A stretch of 64,000 nucleotides of DNA from assembly GCA_003241485.1 (NCBI GenBank), contig QFQD01000016.1:29239-93238 (forward strand), given 5' to 3'. A model generated the notes under the pieces. It ran no database searches. It saw nothing but the letters and a program-made list of their open reading frames with translations, and was not told the DNA's origin. The DNA comes from Ancylobacter novellus. Lineage in GTDB: Bacteria; Pseudomonadota; Alphaproteobacteria; Rhizobiales; Xanthobacteraceae. Position numbers and translations under genes: made by a program. This document shows positions 16,436 to 23,697 of the stretch, piece by piece. Each line of letters opens with the position of its first letter. Positions within the stretch are counted from its first letter, which is position 1.

Positions 16436-16693
16436 ATGGGCCGCTCCGCAGATCGGGCGAACCCGCCGGTAGCAGAAGCCGAGATTGCCAACGCCGAGAT
16501 TGCCAACGCCGAGATTGCCAACGCAATGACGGCGATCCTTCTCCATTCCGAGGCGATCCGGCAGCACATGGCCCGCGGCACGGATGCGCCGCACCATGTC
16601 GACGATTCCACCCGCCACATCGTGTCCAATGCCCGGCGGATCTGGGCCCGGCTCGACGAAACCGACGCGCCGCCGCCGGCCGAAGGCGCATGA
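16436..16693 (+). CDS. Small hypothetical protein with tandem AEIAN repeats
   Basis: An 85-residue open frame. ATG 16436 has GGAGA five bases upstream, a better start than the ATG at 16394. After MGRSADRANPPVAE come three identical AEIAN pentapeptides from three perfect 15-bp DNA repeats, then a helical segment MTAILLHSEAIRQHMARG and a polar stretch ending WARLDETDAPPPAEGA. No signal peptide or membrane segment is seen. I do not recognise the family. The stop codon overlaps the edge of a terminator hairpin belonging to the convergent TRAP operon, so the two transcripts meet here. Confidence 0.5.
   Translation: MGRSADRANPPVAEAEIANAEIANAEIANAMTAILLHSEAIRQHMARGTDAPHHVDDSTRHIVSNARRIWARLDETDAPPPAEGA
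16478..16522 (+). repeat. Three perfect 15-bp tandem repeats
   Basis: The unit GCCGAGATTGCCAAC occurs three times without mismatch at 16478-16492, 16493-16507 and 16508-16522. Since 15 is a multiple of three, copy-number change would add or remove AEIAN units in the small protein without shifting its frame. Confidence 0.9.
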
Positions 16694-16721
16694 AAAAGCC
16701 CCCGGACGCGGGTCCGGGGGC
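16693..16721 (-). terminator. Rho-independent terminator of the gntK-TRAP operon
   Basis: GCCCCCGGAC (16698-16707) and GTCCGGGGGC (16712-16721) form a perfect 10-bp stem with a 4-base loop. On the minus strand it is followed by TTTTT (complement of 16693-16697). It lies 30 bp beyond the dctP stop. On the plus strand there is no comparable T run, so it mainly serves the TRAP operon. Confidence 0.85.
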
Positions 16722-16750
16722 GGGTTTCGGGCGCGGAGCGCAGAAGCGGA

Positions 16751-17767
16751 TCAGTTGGTGGTGGTGCGGCTCTTCTTGATCTCGGCCTGAACCTCGTCCC
16801 ACAGCGGCTGGCCGACATTGTTGATGACGGTCTGGGTCACCGGGGCGGCCTTCTCGCGCAGCTTGGCGACTTCCGGCTCGGGCATCACGGTGACGTCCAT
16901 ACCGGCGGCCTTGAGCTCATCGAGCGCCTTCTGGGCCTGGGCGCGGGTATCCACGCGCTCGAAATCGCGCGAGGCGACGGCGGCTTCCAACAGGATCTTC
17001 TGCTCGTCCTTCGAGAGCTTGTCCCACCACACCTTGCTCGCGGTCATGATCCACGGGCTGTACACGTGGTTGGTGACGGTCAGGTACTTCTGCACCTCGT
17101 AGAATTTCGACGAGACGATGGTGGTGTAGGGGTTCTCCTGGCCGTCGACCGCCTTGGTCTCCAGCGCGGTGAACAGTTCGGCGAAGGCGAGCGGCACGGC
17201 ATTGGCGCCGGCGGCCTTGAAGGTGTCGATGAAGACCGGGTTCTGCATGACCCGCAGCTTCACGCCTTCGAGGTCTTCGGCCTTCTCGATCTTGTGGCGG
17301 CTGTTGGTGAGGTTGCGGAAGCCGTTCTCCCAGTAGACCAGGCCGACGAGGCCCTTGGCCTGCAGGCTGTCGAGCAGTTTCTGGCCGACCGGGCCGTCGA
17401 GCACGGCATCGGCCTCCTTCTCATTGGTGAACAGGAAGGGCACGTCCCACACCGCGAATTCCTTCACCGTGCCGACGAGGGTGGCGGTGGAGCCGACCAT
17501 CATTTCCTGCGCGCCGCCGATGAGGGCGTTCTGCATCTGCGGGTCGGGGCCCAGCGTGGCGGCGCCGAAGGTGCGCACCTTCAGCTTGCCGTCGGAGCGC
17601 TTGGCGACTTCCTCGGCGAAGAAGCGGGCGGCGCGGCCCTGATTGCTGTCCTCGTTCAGGCCGTAGCCGAAGCGGATCAGCCGGGGCTTGATGTCCTGCG
17701 CATAGGCGCTGGCGCCGAACGAGAGGGCGAGAGCGGTGGCGGTGACCGTGAGCAGAAGTTTCTTCAT
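16751..17767 (-). CDS. TRAP transporter substrate-binding protein (DctP family)
   Basis: A 338-residue periplasmic binding protein. MKKLLLTVTATALALSFGASAYA is a signal peptide. LRVMQNPVFIDTFKAAGANAVPLAFAELFTALETKAVDGQENP is the DctP core: the arginine of LRVMQNP is the conserved residue that holds the ligand carboxylate, and VDGQENP is the family signature. It is the last gene of the operon, 39 bp after dctM. Because gluconokinase is the first gene, a sugar acid such as gluconate is the likely ligand. Other hexonates cannot be excluded. Confidence 0.88.
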   Translation of the reverse strand: MKKLLLTVTATALALSFGASAYAQDIKPRLIRFGYGLNEDSNQGRAARFFAEEVAKRSDGKLKVRTFGAATLGPDPQMQNALIGGAQEMMVGSTATLVGTVKEFAVWDVPFLFTNEKEADAVLDGPVGQKLLDSLQAKGLVGLVYWENGFRNLTNSRHKIEKAEDLEGVKLRVMQNPVFIDTFKAAGANAVPLAFAELFTALETKAVDGQENPYTTIVSSKFYEVQKYLTVTNHVYSPWIMTASKVWWDKLSKDEQKILLEAAVASRDFERVDTRAQAQKALDELKAAGMDVTVMPEPEVAKLREKAAPVTQTVINNVGQPLWDEVQAEIKKSRTTTN

Positions 17768-17806
17768 GCGTGTTTCCTCCTCTTCCAGTTTTCTCCGGCG
17801 TGCCGC

Positions 17807-19084
17807 TCAGTGCAGCCAGCTCGCCGGGACGGTGATGATTTCCGGGAACACGACGAACAGCCCGATGAGCGCCGTATAGGCGACGACATAGGGCCAGACG
17901 CCGCGGATGATGCCTTCCATGCTGACCCGGCCCACGCCGCACACGACGTTGAGCACCGTGCCGACCGGCGGGGTGAGCAGGCCGACCGCGCCGACCATGA
18001 CGAACATCACGCCGAAATAGACCGGGTCGATGCCCGCGCGGGTGATGAGCGGCACCAGCACCGGGCCGAGGATCAGGATGGTGGGGGTGAGGTCCATCGC
18101 GGTGCCGACCAGCGTCAGCAGCACCACGATCGCCGCCATCAGCCATTTGGGATGGTCGAGCATCGGCTCCAGCAGGGTGATGACCTGCCCCGGCAGCTCC
18201 GCCAGCGTGATCATGTAGGCGGTGACCATGGCGGCGGCGACGAGGAACATCACCACGGCGGTGGTCTTGGCGGCGGCGATGAACAGGCGCGGCAGGTCGG
18301 CGAGCGTGATCTCGCGATAGACGAACAGGCCGATCACCAGCGCATAGACCGCCGCCACCACGGCCGCCTCGGTCGGTGTGAAGATACCGAAGCGCATGCC
18401 GCCAATGATAATGACCGGCATGACCAACGCCCAAATCCCATCCACCGCCGCCCGCCCCCGCACGGACCAGGGCTGGCGCGGGCGCAGCGGCACGTTCTCC
18501 TTGCGGGCGACGCGCATCCAGATCAGCACCAGCGTCACGCCCATCAGCAGGCCCGGCACGATACCGGCCATGAACAGCTTGGTGATGGAGATGTTGGTCG
18601 CCACGCCGTAGATGATGAACGACATGCTCGGCGGGATGATGGGCGCAATGATGCCGCCGGCAGCGATGAGGCCGGAGGAGCGCTCCAGATTGTAGCCATT
18701 GTTGCGCATCATCGGGATGAGCAGCGCGGCGATCGCGGCGGTGTCGGCGATGGCCGAGCCGGACAGGCTGGCCAGCACCACCGAGGTGCCGATCGCGACA
18801 TAGCCCAGCCCGCCCTTGATGTGGCCGAACAGGGTGACGGCGAGATCGACAATGCGCTTCGACAGGCCGCCCGCGTTCATCAGCTCGCCGGCGAGCAGGA
18901 AGAACGGCACCGCCATCAGCGGGAAATTATCGGCCCCGCCCAGCATGTTCTGCGCCAGCAGCTGGGCGTCGAAGAAGTCGAGATGATACATCAGCGCGAC
19001 GCCGGTCAGCATCAGCGCGAAGGCGATCGGCATGCCGATGGTCATCAGGCCAAGAAGCGAGCCGAGGAAGATAGCGATGGTCAT
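17807..19084 (-). CDS. TRAP transporter large permease (DctM family)
   Basis: A 425-residue inner-membrane protein with about twelve hydrophobic segments, the usual DctM size. FPLMAVPFFLLAGELMNAGGLSKRIVDLA and GIIAPIIPPSMSFIIYGVATNISITKLFMAG are family signatures that include the paired hairpin-loop ion sites. It carries the ion-coupled transport step. Its ATG overlaps the stop codon of the dctQ reading frame (ATGA at 19081-19084), which normally keeps the two subunits equimolar. The upstream dctQ is frameshifted here, so coupling may be disturbed. Confidence 0.9.
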   Translation of the reverse strand: MTIAIFLGSLLGLMTIGMPIAFALMLTGVALMYHLDFFDAQLLAQNMLGGADNFPLMAVPFFLLAGELMNAGGLSKRIVDLAVTLFGHIKGGLGYVAIGTSVVLASLSGSAIADTAAIAALLIPMMRNNGYNLERSSGLIAAGGIIAPIIPPSMSFIIYGVATNISITKLFMAGIVPGLLMGVTLVLIWMRVARKENVPLRPRQPWSVRGRAAVDGIWALVMPVIIIGGMRFGIFTPTEAAVVAAVYALVIGLFVYREITLADLPRLFIAAAKTTAVVMFLVAAAMVTAYMITLAELPGQVITLLEPMLDHPKWLMAAIVVLLTLVGTAMDLTPTILILGPVLVPLITRAGIDPVYFGVMFVMVGAVGLLTPPVGTVLNVVCGVGRVSMEGIIRGVWPYVVAYTALIGLFVVFPEIITVPASWLH

Positions 19085-19625
19085 GACGGCTTCCCCGAAC
19101 GGGCCGAACCCTGTGCCGCCGACGTTTCGGTGTCGGCGAAGTCATGCTGGTACTCGCGGATCTCCTCGCCATCGGCGCTCTCGCGCACCTGCACCAGTTC
19201 GTCCTCGCGCAGGCGACCGGTGACGAGCCGTACGAGATCAGCGGCGATCAGCAGGCCCATGGCGATGGCGGAGACAAGGCCGGCGGCGGCGAAGGCGGCG
19301 AGCGAGATGTCGGTGACCGGCAGCCGGCTGTTGAGGCCGACGTGGCGAGGTTGGTCACCAGCAGGCAGAGGCGTTGGCCCCAGCGCGGCAAGCGCTTCAC
19401 GAGCATGTCCACGCCGACATGCGAGCGCTCACGCACCGCGAGGATGGCGCCGAGAAAGATCATCCATACGAAGGCGAGGCGCGCGATCTCCTCGGAGGCG
19501 GCAAGGCCGGTATTGAGTAGATAGCGGCCCGCCGCATTGGCGAAGACCAGCACGACCATCACCGCCAGCAGGGCGCCAATGGTCCACTCGATGAAGGTCT
19601 GCACGTAACCCAGCGACCGGTTCAT
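19081..19625 (-). pseudogene. TRAP small permease DctQ, interrupted by a frameshift
   Basis: From ATG 19625 the frame encodes a normal DctQ start (LGYVQTFIEWTIGALLAVMVVLVFANAAGRYLLNTG, EEIARLAFVWMIFLGAILAVRERSHVGVDMLV). After RLCLLVTNLA, around 19340-19350, it turns into low-complexity Ser/Pro sequence and stops at 19248. The proper continuation (GLNSRLPVTDISLAAFAAAG, AIAMGLLIAADLVRL, then a hydrophilic tail) is open in another frame, ending in TGA at 19081 that overlaps the dctM ATG. The total, 545 bp, is one base short of whole codons, so a single-base deletion is likely. It may be a real mutation or a sequencing error. Without DctQ a classical TRAP system should not work. Confidence 0.8.
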
Positions 19626-20182
19626 GGCTGCGGCTCCTTCTGGCGCAGGCGTGCGAGGCCGCGTTCGGCCTCCTCCAGCAGCGCCTCGGGCGGTTGGTCG
19701 ACGCTGACGCTCACCGCACGTTCGTCGGCGCCGGGCGGCTCCAGCGTGGCGAACTGGCTCTCGATCAGGCTGAGCGGCATGAAATGATTGGTGCGCGCGG
19801 CCATCCGCGCCTCGATCAATGTGCGGTCACCGGAAAGGTGCAGGAAGCGCACGTCCGTCCCGGCGGCATCGAGCCGCGTGCGATAACTGCGCTTGAGGGC
19901 GGAGCAGGCGACCACCAGCCCGGTGCCGGCACGGCCCGCTTCGGCGATATGCGCGCCGATGGCGTCCAGCCAGCCGAGGCGATCCTCGTCCGTGAGCGGC
20001 AGGCCCTGCGACATGCGCGCGACATTGGCGGGGGGATGGAGATCGTCGCCTTCGAGGAAGCGCCAGCCATGGCGGGCGGCCAGCGCCGCGCCGATGCTCG
20101 ACTTGCCGCAGCCGCACACGCCCATCACCACGATGACGGGGGCGGCCGCGGGCGAAAAATCACGGGGCGTCGGCGCGTTCAC
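19622..20182 (-). CDS. gntK: Gluconokinase
   Basis: A 186-residue P-loop kinase that phosphorylates D-gluconate to 6-phosphogluconate. VIVVMGVCGCGKSSIG holds Walker A (residues 21-29). FLEGDDLHPPANVARMSQGLPLTDEDRLGWLDAI is the gluconate-binding region, and LVVACSALKRSYR and FLHLSGD are further gluconokinase signatures. The only available start in frame is GTG 20182, and it has no ribosome site of its own: a TGA of a 13-residue leader frame overlaps it. The stop overlaps the dctQ start (ATGA). Being first in an operon with a TRAP importer and downstream of a LacI gene, it defines a gluconate uptake-and-use unit. Confidence 0.9.
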   Translation of the reverse strand: MNAPTPRDFSPAAAPVIVVMGVCGCGKSSIGAALAARHGWRFLEGDDLHPPANVARMSQGLPLTDEDRLGWLDAIGAHIAEAGRAGTGLVVACSALKRSYRTRLDAAGTDVRFLHLSGDRTLIEARMAARTNHFMPLSLIESQFATLEPPGADERAVSVSVDQPPEALLEEAERGLARLRQKEPQP

Positions 20183-20220
20183 GGCCGGGCGCTCGCTGTA
20201 AGGACAGCGCTAACAGACAC
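20179..20220 (-). CDS. Candidate 13-residue leader ORF coupled to gntK
   Basis: A short frame starting at GTG 20220, six bases after a strong GGGAGG ribosome site, encodes VSVSAVLTASARP (first residue read as Met) and ends in TGA at 20179-20181. That TGA overlaps the GTG of gntK by two bases. Because gntK has no Shine-Dalgarno sequence, ribosomes finishing this leader would be the natural source of gntK initiation. An operator-like AGCGCT site lies within it. Alternatively the ribosome site belongs to gntK and the base sequence between contains an error. Confidence 0.5.
   Translation of the reverse strand: MSVSAVLTASARP
20201..20216. promoter_or_regulatory. LacI-type operator candidate O1 upstream of gntK
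   Basis: AGGACAGCGCTAACAG is centred on AGCGCT, the core shared with the sites at 20300-20315 and 21425-21440. The inner part GACAGCGCTAAC is a near-palindrome. It lies 19 bp upstream of the gntK start, where a repressor would block elongation or initiation. Confidence 0.5.
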
Positions 20221-20299
20221 GATCGTCCTCCCTTGAGGCCTGCCGAGCTTGAGGTTCGGCAAGTTGGCAGATGATCTGCTCTCATTATTGAATGCGATT

Positions 20300-20315
20300 A
20301 TGGTAGCGCTATCAT
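20300..20315. promoter_or_regulatory. LacI-type operator candidate O2
   Basis: ATGGTAGCGCTATCAT is a palindrome with one mismatched symmetric pair. It overlaps the stop codon of the lacI-family gene and lies 118 bp upstream of gntK. It resembles known gluconate-repressor operators of the GntR/LacI type. Spacing of about 99 bp from O1 would allow repression by looping. Confidence 0.65.
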
Positions 20316-21376
20316 GCGGTCGTGTAAAGCACGCCCGCGCCGTTCGTCGCGGGGGCCGCGCGCTGCGTGCTGGGGCGGATCTGCAGCTCGACGCCGACAT
20401 CGACGACGCGCTCGGCCGGCCGCTTTCCGGTGATGGCGGCGCGGGCCATCTCCACTGCCCGCTTGCCGATCTCGTAACGTGGCGTGCGCACGCTCGTGAG
20501 CGCCGGCCAGGCGGCGGCCATCATTTCCAGATCGTTGAAGCCGGCGATGCCGATGCGCTCCGGCACCGCGAGCGCGGCGCGCTGGCATTCGAACAGCGCG
20601 CCGATGGCGAGATCGTCATTGATGCAGAACACGGCGTCGGTGTCGGGCATGCGTGCCAGCAGGTCGCGCAGTAGGTCGCGGCCGAGCGTCACGCTGGAAG
20701 GCGTCGGTGTGGTGGTGACGCGCTGGGGATCATAGAGGTCCGCCTCCATCAGCGCGGCACGATAGCCTTCCAGCCGACGCTGGGTGCGCGGGTCCATGCG
20801 TGCCCCCAGAAAGCCGATGCGCCGATAGCCCGCCTCCAGCAGATGCGTCGTGACCAATTGCGCGGCGGCGCGGTGGGAGAAGCCGACCATCATGTCTATG
20901 GGGTCGTCGCCCAGCTCCATGATCTGCACGACCGGGCAGCCGGCGGCTTCCAGCAGCGTACGGCTGCGCGGCGTCTGATCGATGCCGGCCACGATCAGCG
21001 CCGCCGGCCGCTGGCTCAGGAAGGTGTCGAGCAGGCGCTCCTCTTCGATGGGCGAATAGCGACTATTGCCGAGCTGGACCTGGTGCGGGCTCTGCGCGAC
21101 GCTGTCATAGATTCCGCGCAGTACGTCGGCGAAGACGTTATTGGTGAGAGACGGGATTATGACGCCAATGACGTCGGTGCGCGCCGAGGCCAGCGCCCGC
21201 GCGTTCTGGTCCGGCACGTAGTTCAGCGCGCGCACCGCCTGGTCGATCAGCTGGCGCAGTTCCGGCGAGACGCGCTCGGGGTCGCGCAGCGCACGCGAGA
21301 CGGTGATCGAGCTCACGCCGGCGCGTTTGGCGACATCGGCAATGGTCGGCCGTCCGGCGTTTCGTCTTGTGCGCAT
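20312..21376 (-). CDS. LacI-family repressor, probable gluconate regulator
   Basis: A 354-residue LacI/GalR regulator. I start at ATG 21376 (MRTRRNAGRPTIADVAKRAGVSSITVSRALRDPERVSPELR), which has AAGGA upstream. The longer frame to 21526 has no LacI-like sequence. Residues 10-55 are the helix-turn-helix and hinge (NARALASARTDVIGVIIPSLTNNVF). The rest is a periplasmic-binding-protein fold for a sugar ligand. Position before gntK and the TRAP genes, and three operator-like sites at both ends of the gene, indicate repression of gluconate uptake and of itself. It is closest in context to GntR of enteric bacteria, but the ligand is inferred. Confidence 0.85.
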   Translation of the reverse strand: MRTRRNAGRPTIADVAKRAGVSSITVSRALRDPERVSPELRQLIDQAVRALNYVPDQNARALASARTDVIGVIIPSLTNNVFADVLRGIYDSVAQSPHQVQLGNSRYSPIEEERLLDTFLSQRPAALIVAGIDQTPRSRTLLEAAGCPVVQIMELGDDPIDMMVGFSHRAAAQLVTTHLLEAGYRRIGFLGARMDPRTQRRLEGYRAALMEADLYDPQRVTTTPTPSSVTLGRDLLRDLLARMPDTDAVFCINDDLAIGALFECQRAALAVPERIGIAGFNDLEMMAAAWPALTSVRTPRYEIGKRAVEMARAAITGKRPAERVVDVGVELQIRPSTQRAAPATNGAGVLYTTA

Positions 21377-21424
21377 TGTCGCGTCCTTCGTTTGCGATGC
21401 GGCGAACCATCCGCTTCGCGCACC

Positions 21425-21440
21425 ATGATAGCGCTGACAT
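21425..21440. promoter_or_regulatory. LacI-type operator candidate O3, autoregulatory
   Basis: ATGATAGCGCTGACAT matches the inverse of O2 closely (ATGATAGCGCTACCAT) and carries the same AGCGCT core. It lies 49 bp upstream of the repressor ATG at 21376, the expected place for autorepression. Confidence 0.65.
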
Positions 21441-21558
21441 CGACGGTCGTGCATTGATCCGTTCAGAAATTCCCGGATGCGAGCGGTTGGCCGTATGAGC
21501 GAGACGCCTGCCGCGGATTGCTGCACGAGGATGATGGCAGCCCGTCAGTCATTATCGG

Positions 21559-22017
21559 TCAGGCTGGCACCCGCACCCGCCTGCCGGGAGTGGTCGGAGG
21601 CCGGCACTGCTGCATGGCCCAGCCGCTCGGCAGTGCCGTGCCATCTATCAACGCGTCGTTTTCGCGGCCGAGGTACAGCCGCGCGCCCGGCCATGTGAGT
21701 TCGGCCGTGCAGCCTTTCCGCGCGCAGACTGGCGCCAGTAGAGCGGCTACCCAGAGTGGTGGGCCGGTTAGCGTACGCTGAGACGGCCTGCCGATCAGGT
21801 CCGCCGCCTCGCTCGCCCGCGCCACCGCCTCCGCGCCGTGCTGTGACGCGAGGAGATCGAGCAGCGGAGGCGCCCAGTCCAATGCGTTCGCGGCGAGCCA
21901 ACGCGCCGCGCGGCCGAGATCATCCGCCGCGCCCCAGTGCAGACCGGCTCCGCGCGCCGCCTTGGCCGCTAGAAGCTCAACCTCGTTGAGCGACAGATCC
22001 AGCCTCTCATCATGCAT
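21559..22017 (-). CDS. DUF3726 domain protein
   Basis: A 152-residue protein. ATG 22017 has AAGGGA upstream. LSLNEVELLAAKAARGAGLHWGAADDLGRAARWLA is the signature of DUF3726, a family of unknown function in proteobacteria. PPLLDLLAS and LWVAALLAPVCARKG are moderately hydrophobic, but there is no clear membrane segment. It is the last gene of a four-gene minus-strand cluster, 12 bp after the 555-residue unknown protein. It probably acts with that protein, since both lack relatives of known function and are tightly spaced. Confidence 0.7.
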   Translation of the reverse strand: MHDERLDLSLNEVELLAAKAARGAGLHWGAADDLGRAARWLAANALDWAPPLLDLLASQHGAEAVARASEAADLIGRPSQRTLTGPPLWVAALLAPVCARKGCTAELTWPGARLYLGRENDALIDGTALPSGWAMQQCRPPTTPGRRVRVPA

Positions 22018-22029
22018 GCTGCGTGTCCC

Positions 22030-23697
22030 TTATGCCGCGAGACTGCCGCCGGAGGGGCGGCAAAGCTCGTCGGGAAAGGGTTCTCCCCGGAACAGTGCGA
22101 TGCGCAGCCATAGATCCGAGCGCGGATCAAAACGGCTCGCGCCGAAGAAGGAGAGTTTGCACCGGAGCAGATCGATGGGCCGCAGATCGGCCGCCACCAG
22201 ATTGTCGCGGATTTCCGCATAGGGATGACGCGCCACCAGTTGCACCCGCCGCACCACATGGCGCCATTCCGGTTCTCGCGCGACCAGTGCCGCGACTGGC
22301 GCATCGGGGGACTCCAGCCTCAGCCGCGCCGCCAGCCGTGCCGCGTCGCGCGCGAAGGTGAGCGGCAGTTCCCGTTCCTCTCCCGGCTCATCGGGGCGCA
22401 GGCCAAGCCGGGGCTCTAGCTTTTCTTCCGACACATACCAGAAGCGGGCGGCCGACCGCGCATCCGCATGATCGATGCCGATGGCCCAGTCGTAATCGCG
22501 CGCAAGCTGATCGGCCAGCGAGCCGCAGCTCATGGCGCCGTCGACCCCATGACCGACGGTCTCATCGGCTTGCATTCCGGCGGTGAGATCGTCGATCAAC
22601 GAACCGTGCGGCTCCAGCAACAGCGAGACCGCCATCTCCTGCGCTTCCAGGCCGAGCTCGTCCTCGGCGAAGCGGTAGAGCCGATCCCAGGTGGGCCCCG
22701 CCGGATGAGTATCAGCCGCAAAGGCGGCCAGCCGGCCGAGATCCGCCCGCAACTCGAGAATGCGTGCGGCCTGAAGCGAATCCTGTGTCACCCAGCCCTC
22801 GACCTCGGCACGTCGGCGCGACAGATGCGCCTCGAACGCCTCCCAGGTTGATGCGCAGACGGGTGTCGCACGCACGCGGGCGAGCGCGGTCTCGCGCGCC
22901 AGCATCCAATTGTGCAGCAGAACCGGATGGCGCACGAGAAAGGGGGCCATGCCGAGGCCGGTGGAATTGCCGACCCCCAGGCGACGGCGCAAATCCGGCG
23001 CAAGGCGGACGGCTCTCTCGCTTTGCATCGCCGCGCAGTGGTCCACCAGATCGAGCGTGAAGCTGCGGATCAGCCAGACGGTGAGCATCTCGGCCTGGAA
23101 CGGACCAGAAAGATCGGATCGACCAAGCAGGGCATCGCGGTCGGCGATGCCAAACTTGCCGTTGCCGTAAACGGCGGTGGTGCGCATGAGGTAGCCGACT
23201 TCCTCAAGCATAGCTGCCGCGGGCTGCTCGCCCCGCGCCAGCGCCTCGACCACGGACGCGAACAGCCGCACGCTTTTGTTGGCGCGCGAGAGCACGAGTT
23301 CGCGGGCAGTGAAGCGCCCGGCCTCCTGCCTTGGGGCCTGGGCAGCCAGACGCGCGATCTCGTCGGCGTTCGGCACGCCGTCATAGAGAACGTAGCTGGT
23401 GTCCCATGCCTCGGCGATCACCCGGTCGGTGCGTTGCTCCGGCGGCAGATCGCGCGAAAAGGCGACCAGGCTGTAGCGATGCCGAGGCGTGGTGACAGTG
23501 TACACCGCATGGCCAAATCCCTCCCGGTCGAGCGCCCAGACCGGCCGGTCGAACCGCCAGCTTTCGCAGGCGGCACGGCGCAGCAAGGTCGGCGCGAAGC
23601 TGAGGCGGCTCGCATGCATCGCCCCCATGCGGGCGAGGCGCATGACCTGCTCCGGCGGACGGAGCGCCACCATTTCCGGCGTGGCGAGATCGCTCAT
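22030..23697 (-). CDS. Uncharacterised 555-residue protein
   Basis: I start at ATG 23697 (MSDLATPEMVALRPPEQVMRLARMGAMHASRLSFAPTLLRRA), which overlaps the dipeptidase-like stop codon (ATGA). The extra 53 codons of the open frame lie inside that gene. The protein looks soluble and mostly helical, with a recognisable block GVGNSTGLGMAPFLVRHPVLLHNWMLARETA near the middle, NKSVRLFASVVEALARG earlier, and ARFWYVSEEKLEPRLGLR later. I see no P-loop, no Rossmann motif and no signal peptide. Function is unknown. It is embedded between a dipeptidase-like protein and DUF3726, downstream of an aldehyde dehydrogenase, so a catabolic role is likely. Confidence 0.75.
   Translation of the reverse strand: MSDLATPEMVALRPPEQVMRLARMGAMHASRLSFAPTLLRRAACESWRFDRPVWALDREGFGHAVYTVTTPRHRYSLVAFSRDLPPEQRTDRVIAEAWDTSYVLYDGVPNADEIARLAAQAPRQEAGRFTARELVLSRANKSVRLFASVVEALARGEQPAAAMLEEVGYLMRTTAVYGNGKFGIADRDALLGRSDLSGPFQAEMLTVWLIRSFTLDLVDHCAAMQSERAVRLAPDLRRRLGVGNSTGLGMAPFLVRHPVLLHNWMLARETALARVRATPVCASTWEAFEAHLSRRRAEVEGWVTQDSLQAARILELRADLGRLAAFAADTHPAGPTWDRLYRFAEDELGLEAQEMAVSLLLEPHGSLIDDLTAGMQADETVGHGVDGAMSCGSLADQLARDYDWAIGIDHADARSAARFWYVSEEKLEPRLGLRPDEPGEERELPLTFARDAARLAARLRLESPDAPVAALVAREPEWRHVVRRVQLVARHPYAEIRDNLVAADLRPIDLLRCKLSFFGASRFDPRSDLWLRIALFRGEPFPDELCRPSGGSLAA

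Noticed and set aside
17066..19516. An 816-codon plus-strand open frame opposite the TRAP genes
   Set aside because: dctP and dctM are unmistakable on the minus strand; this frame has no recognisable feature and is His/Asp/Gln-rich.
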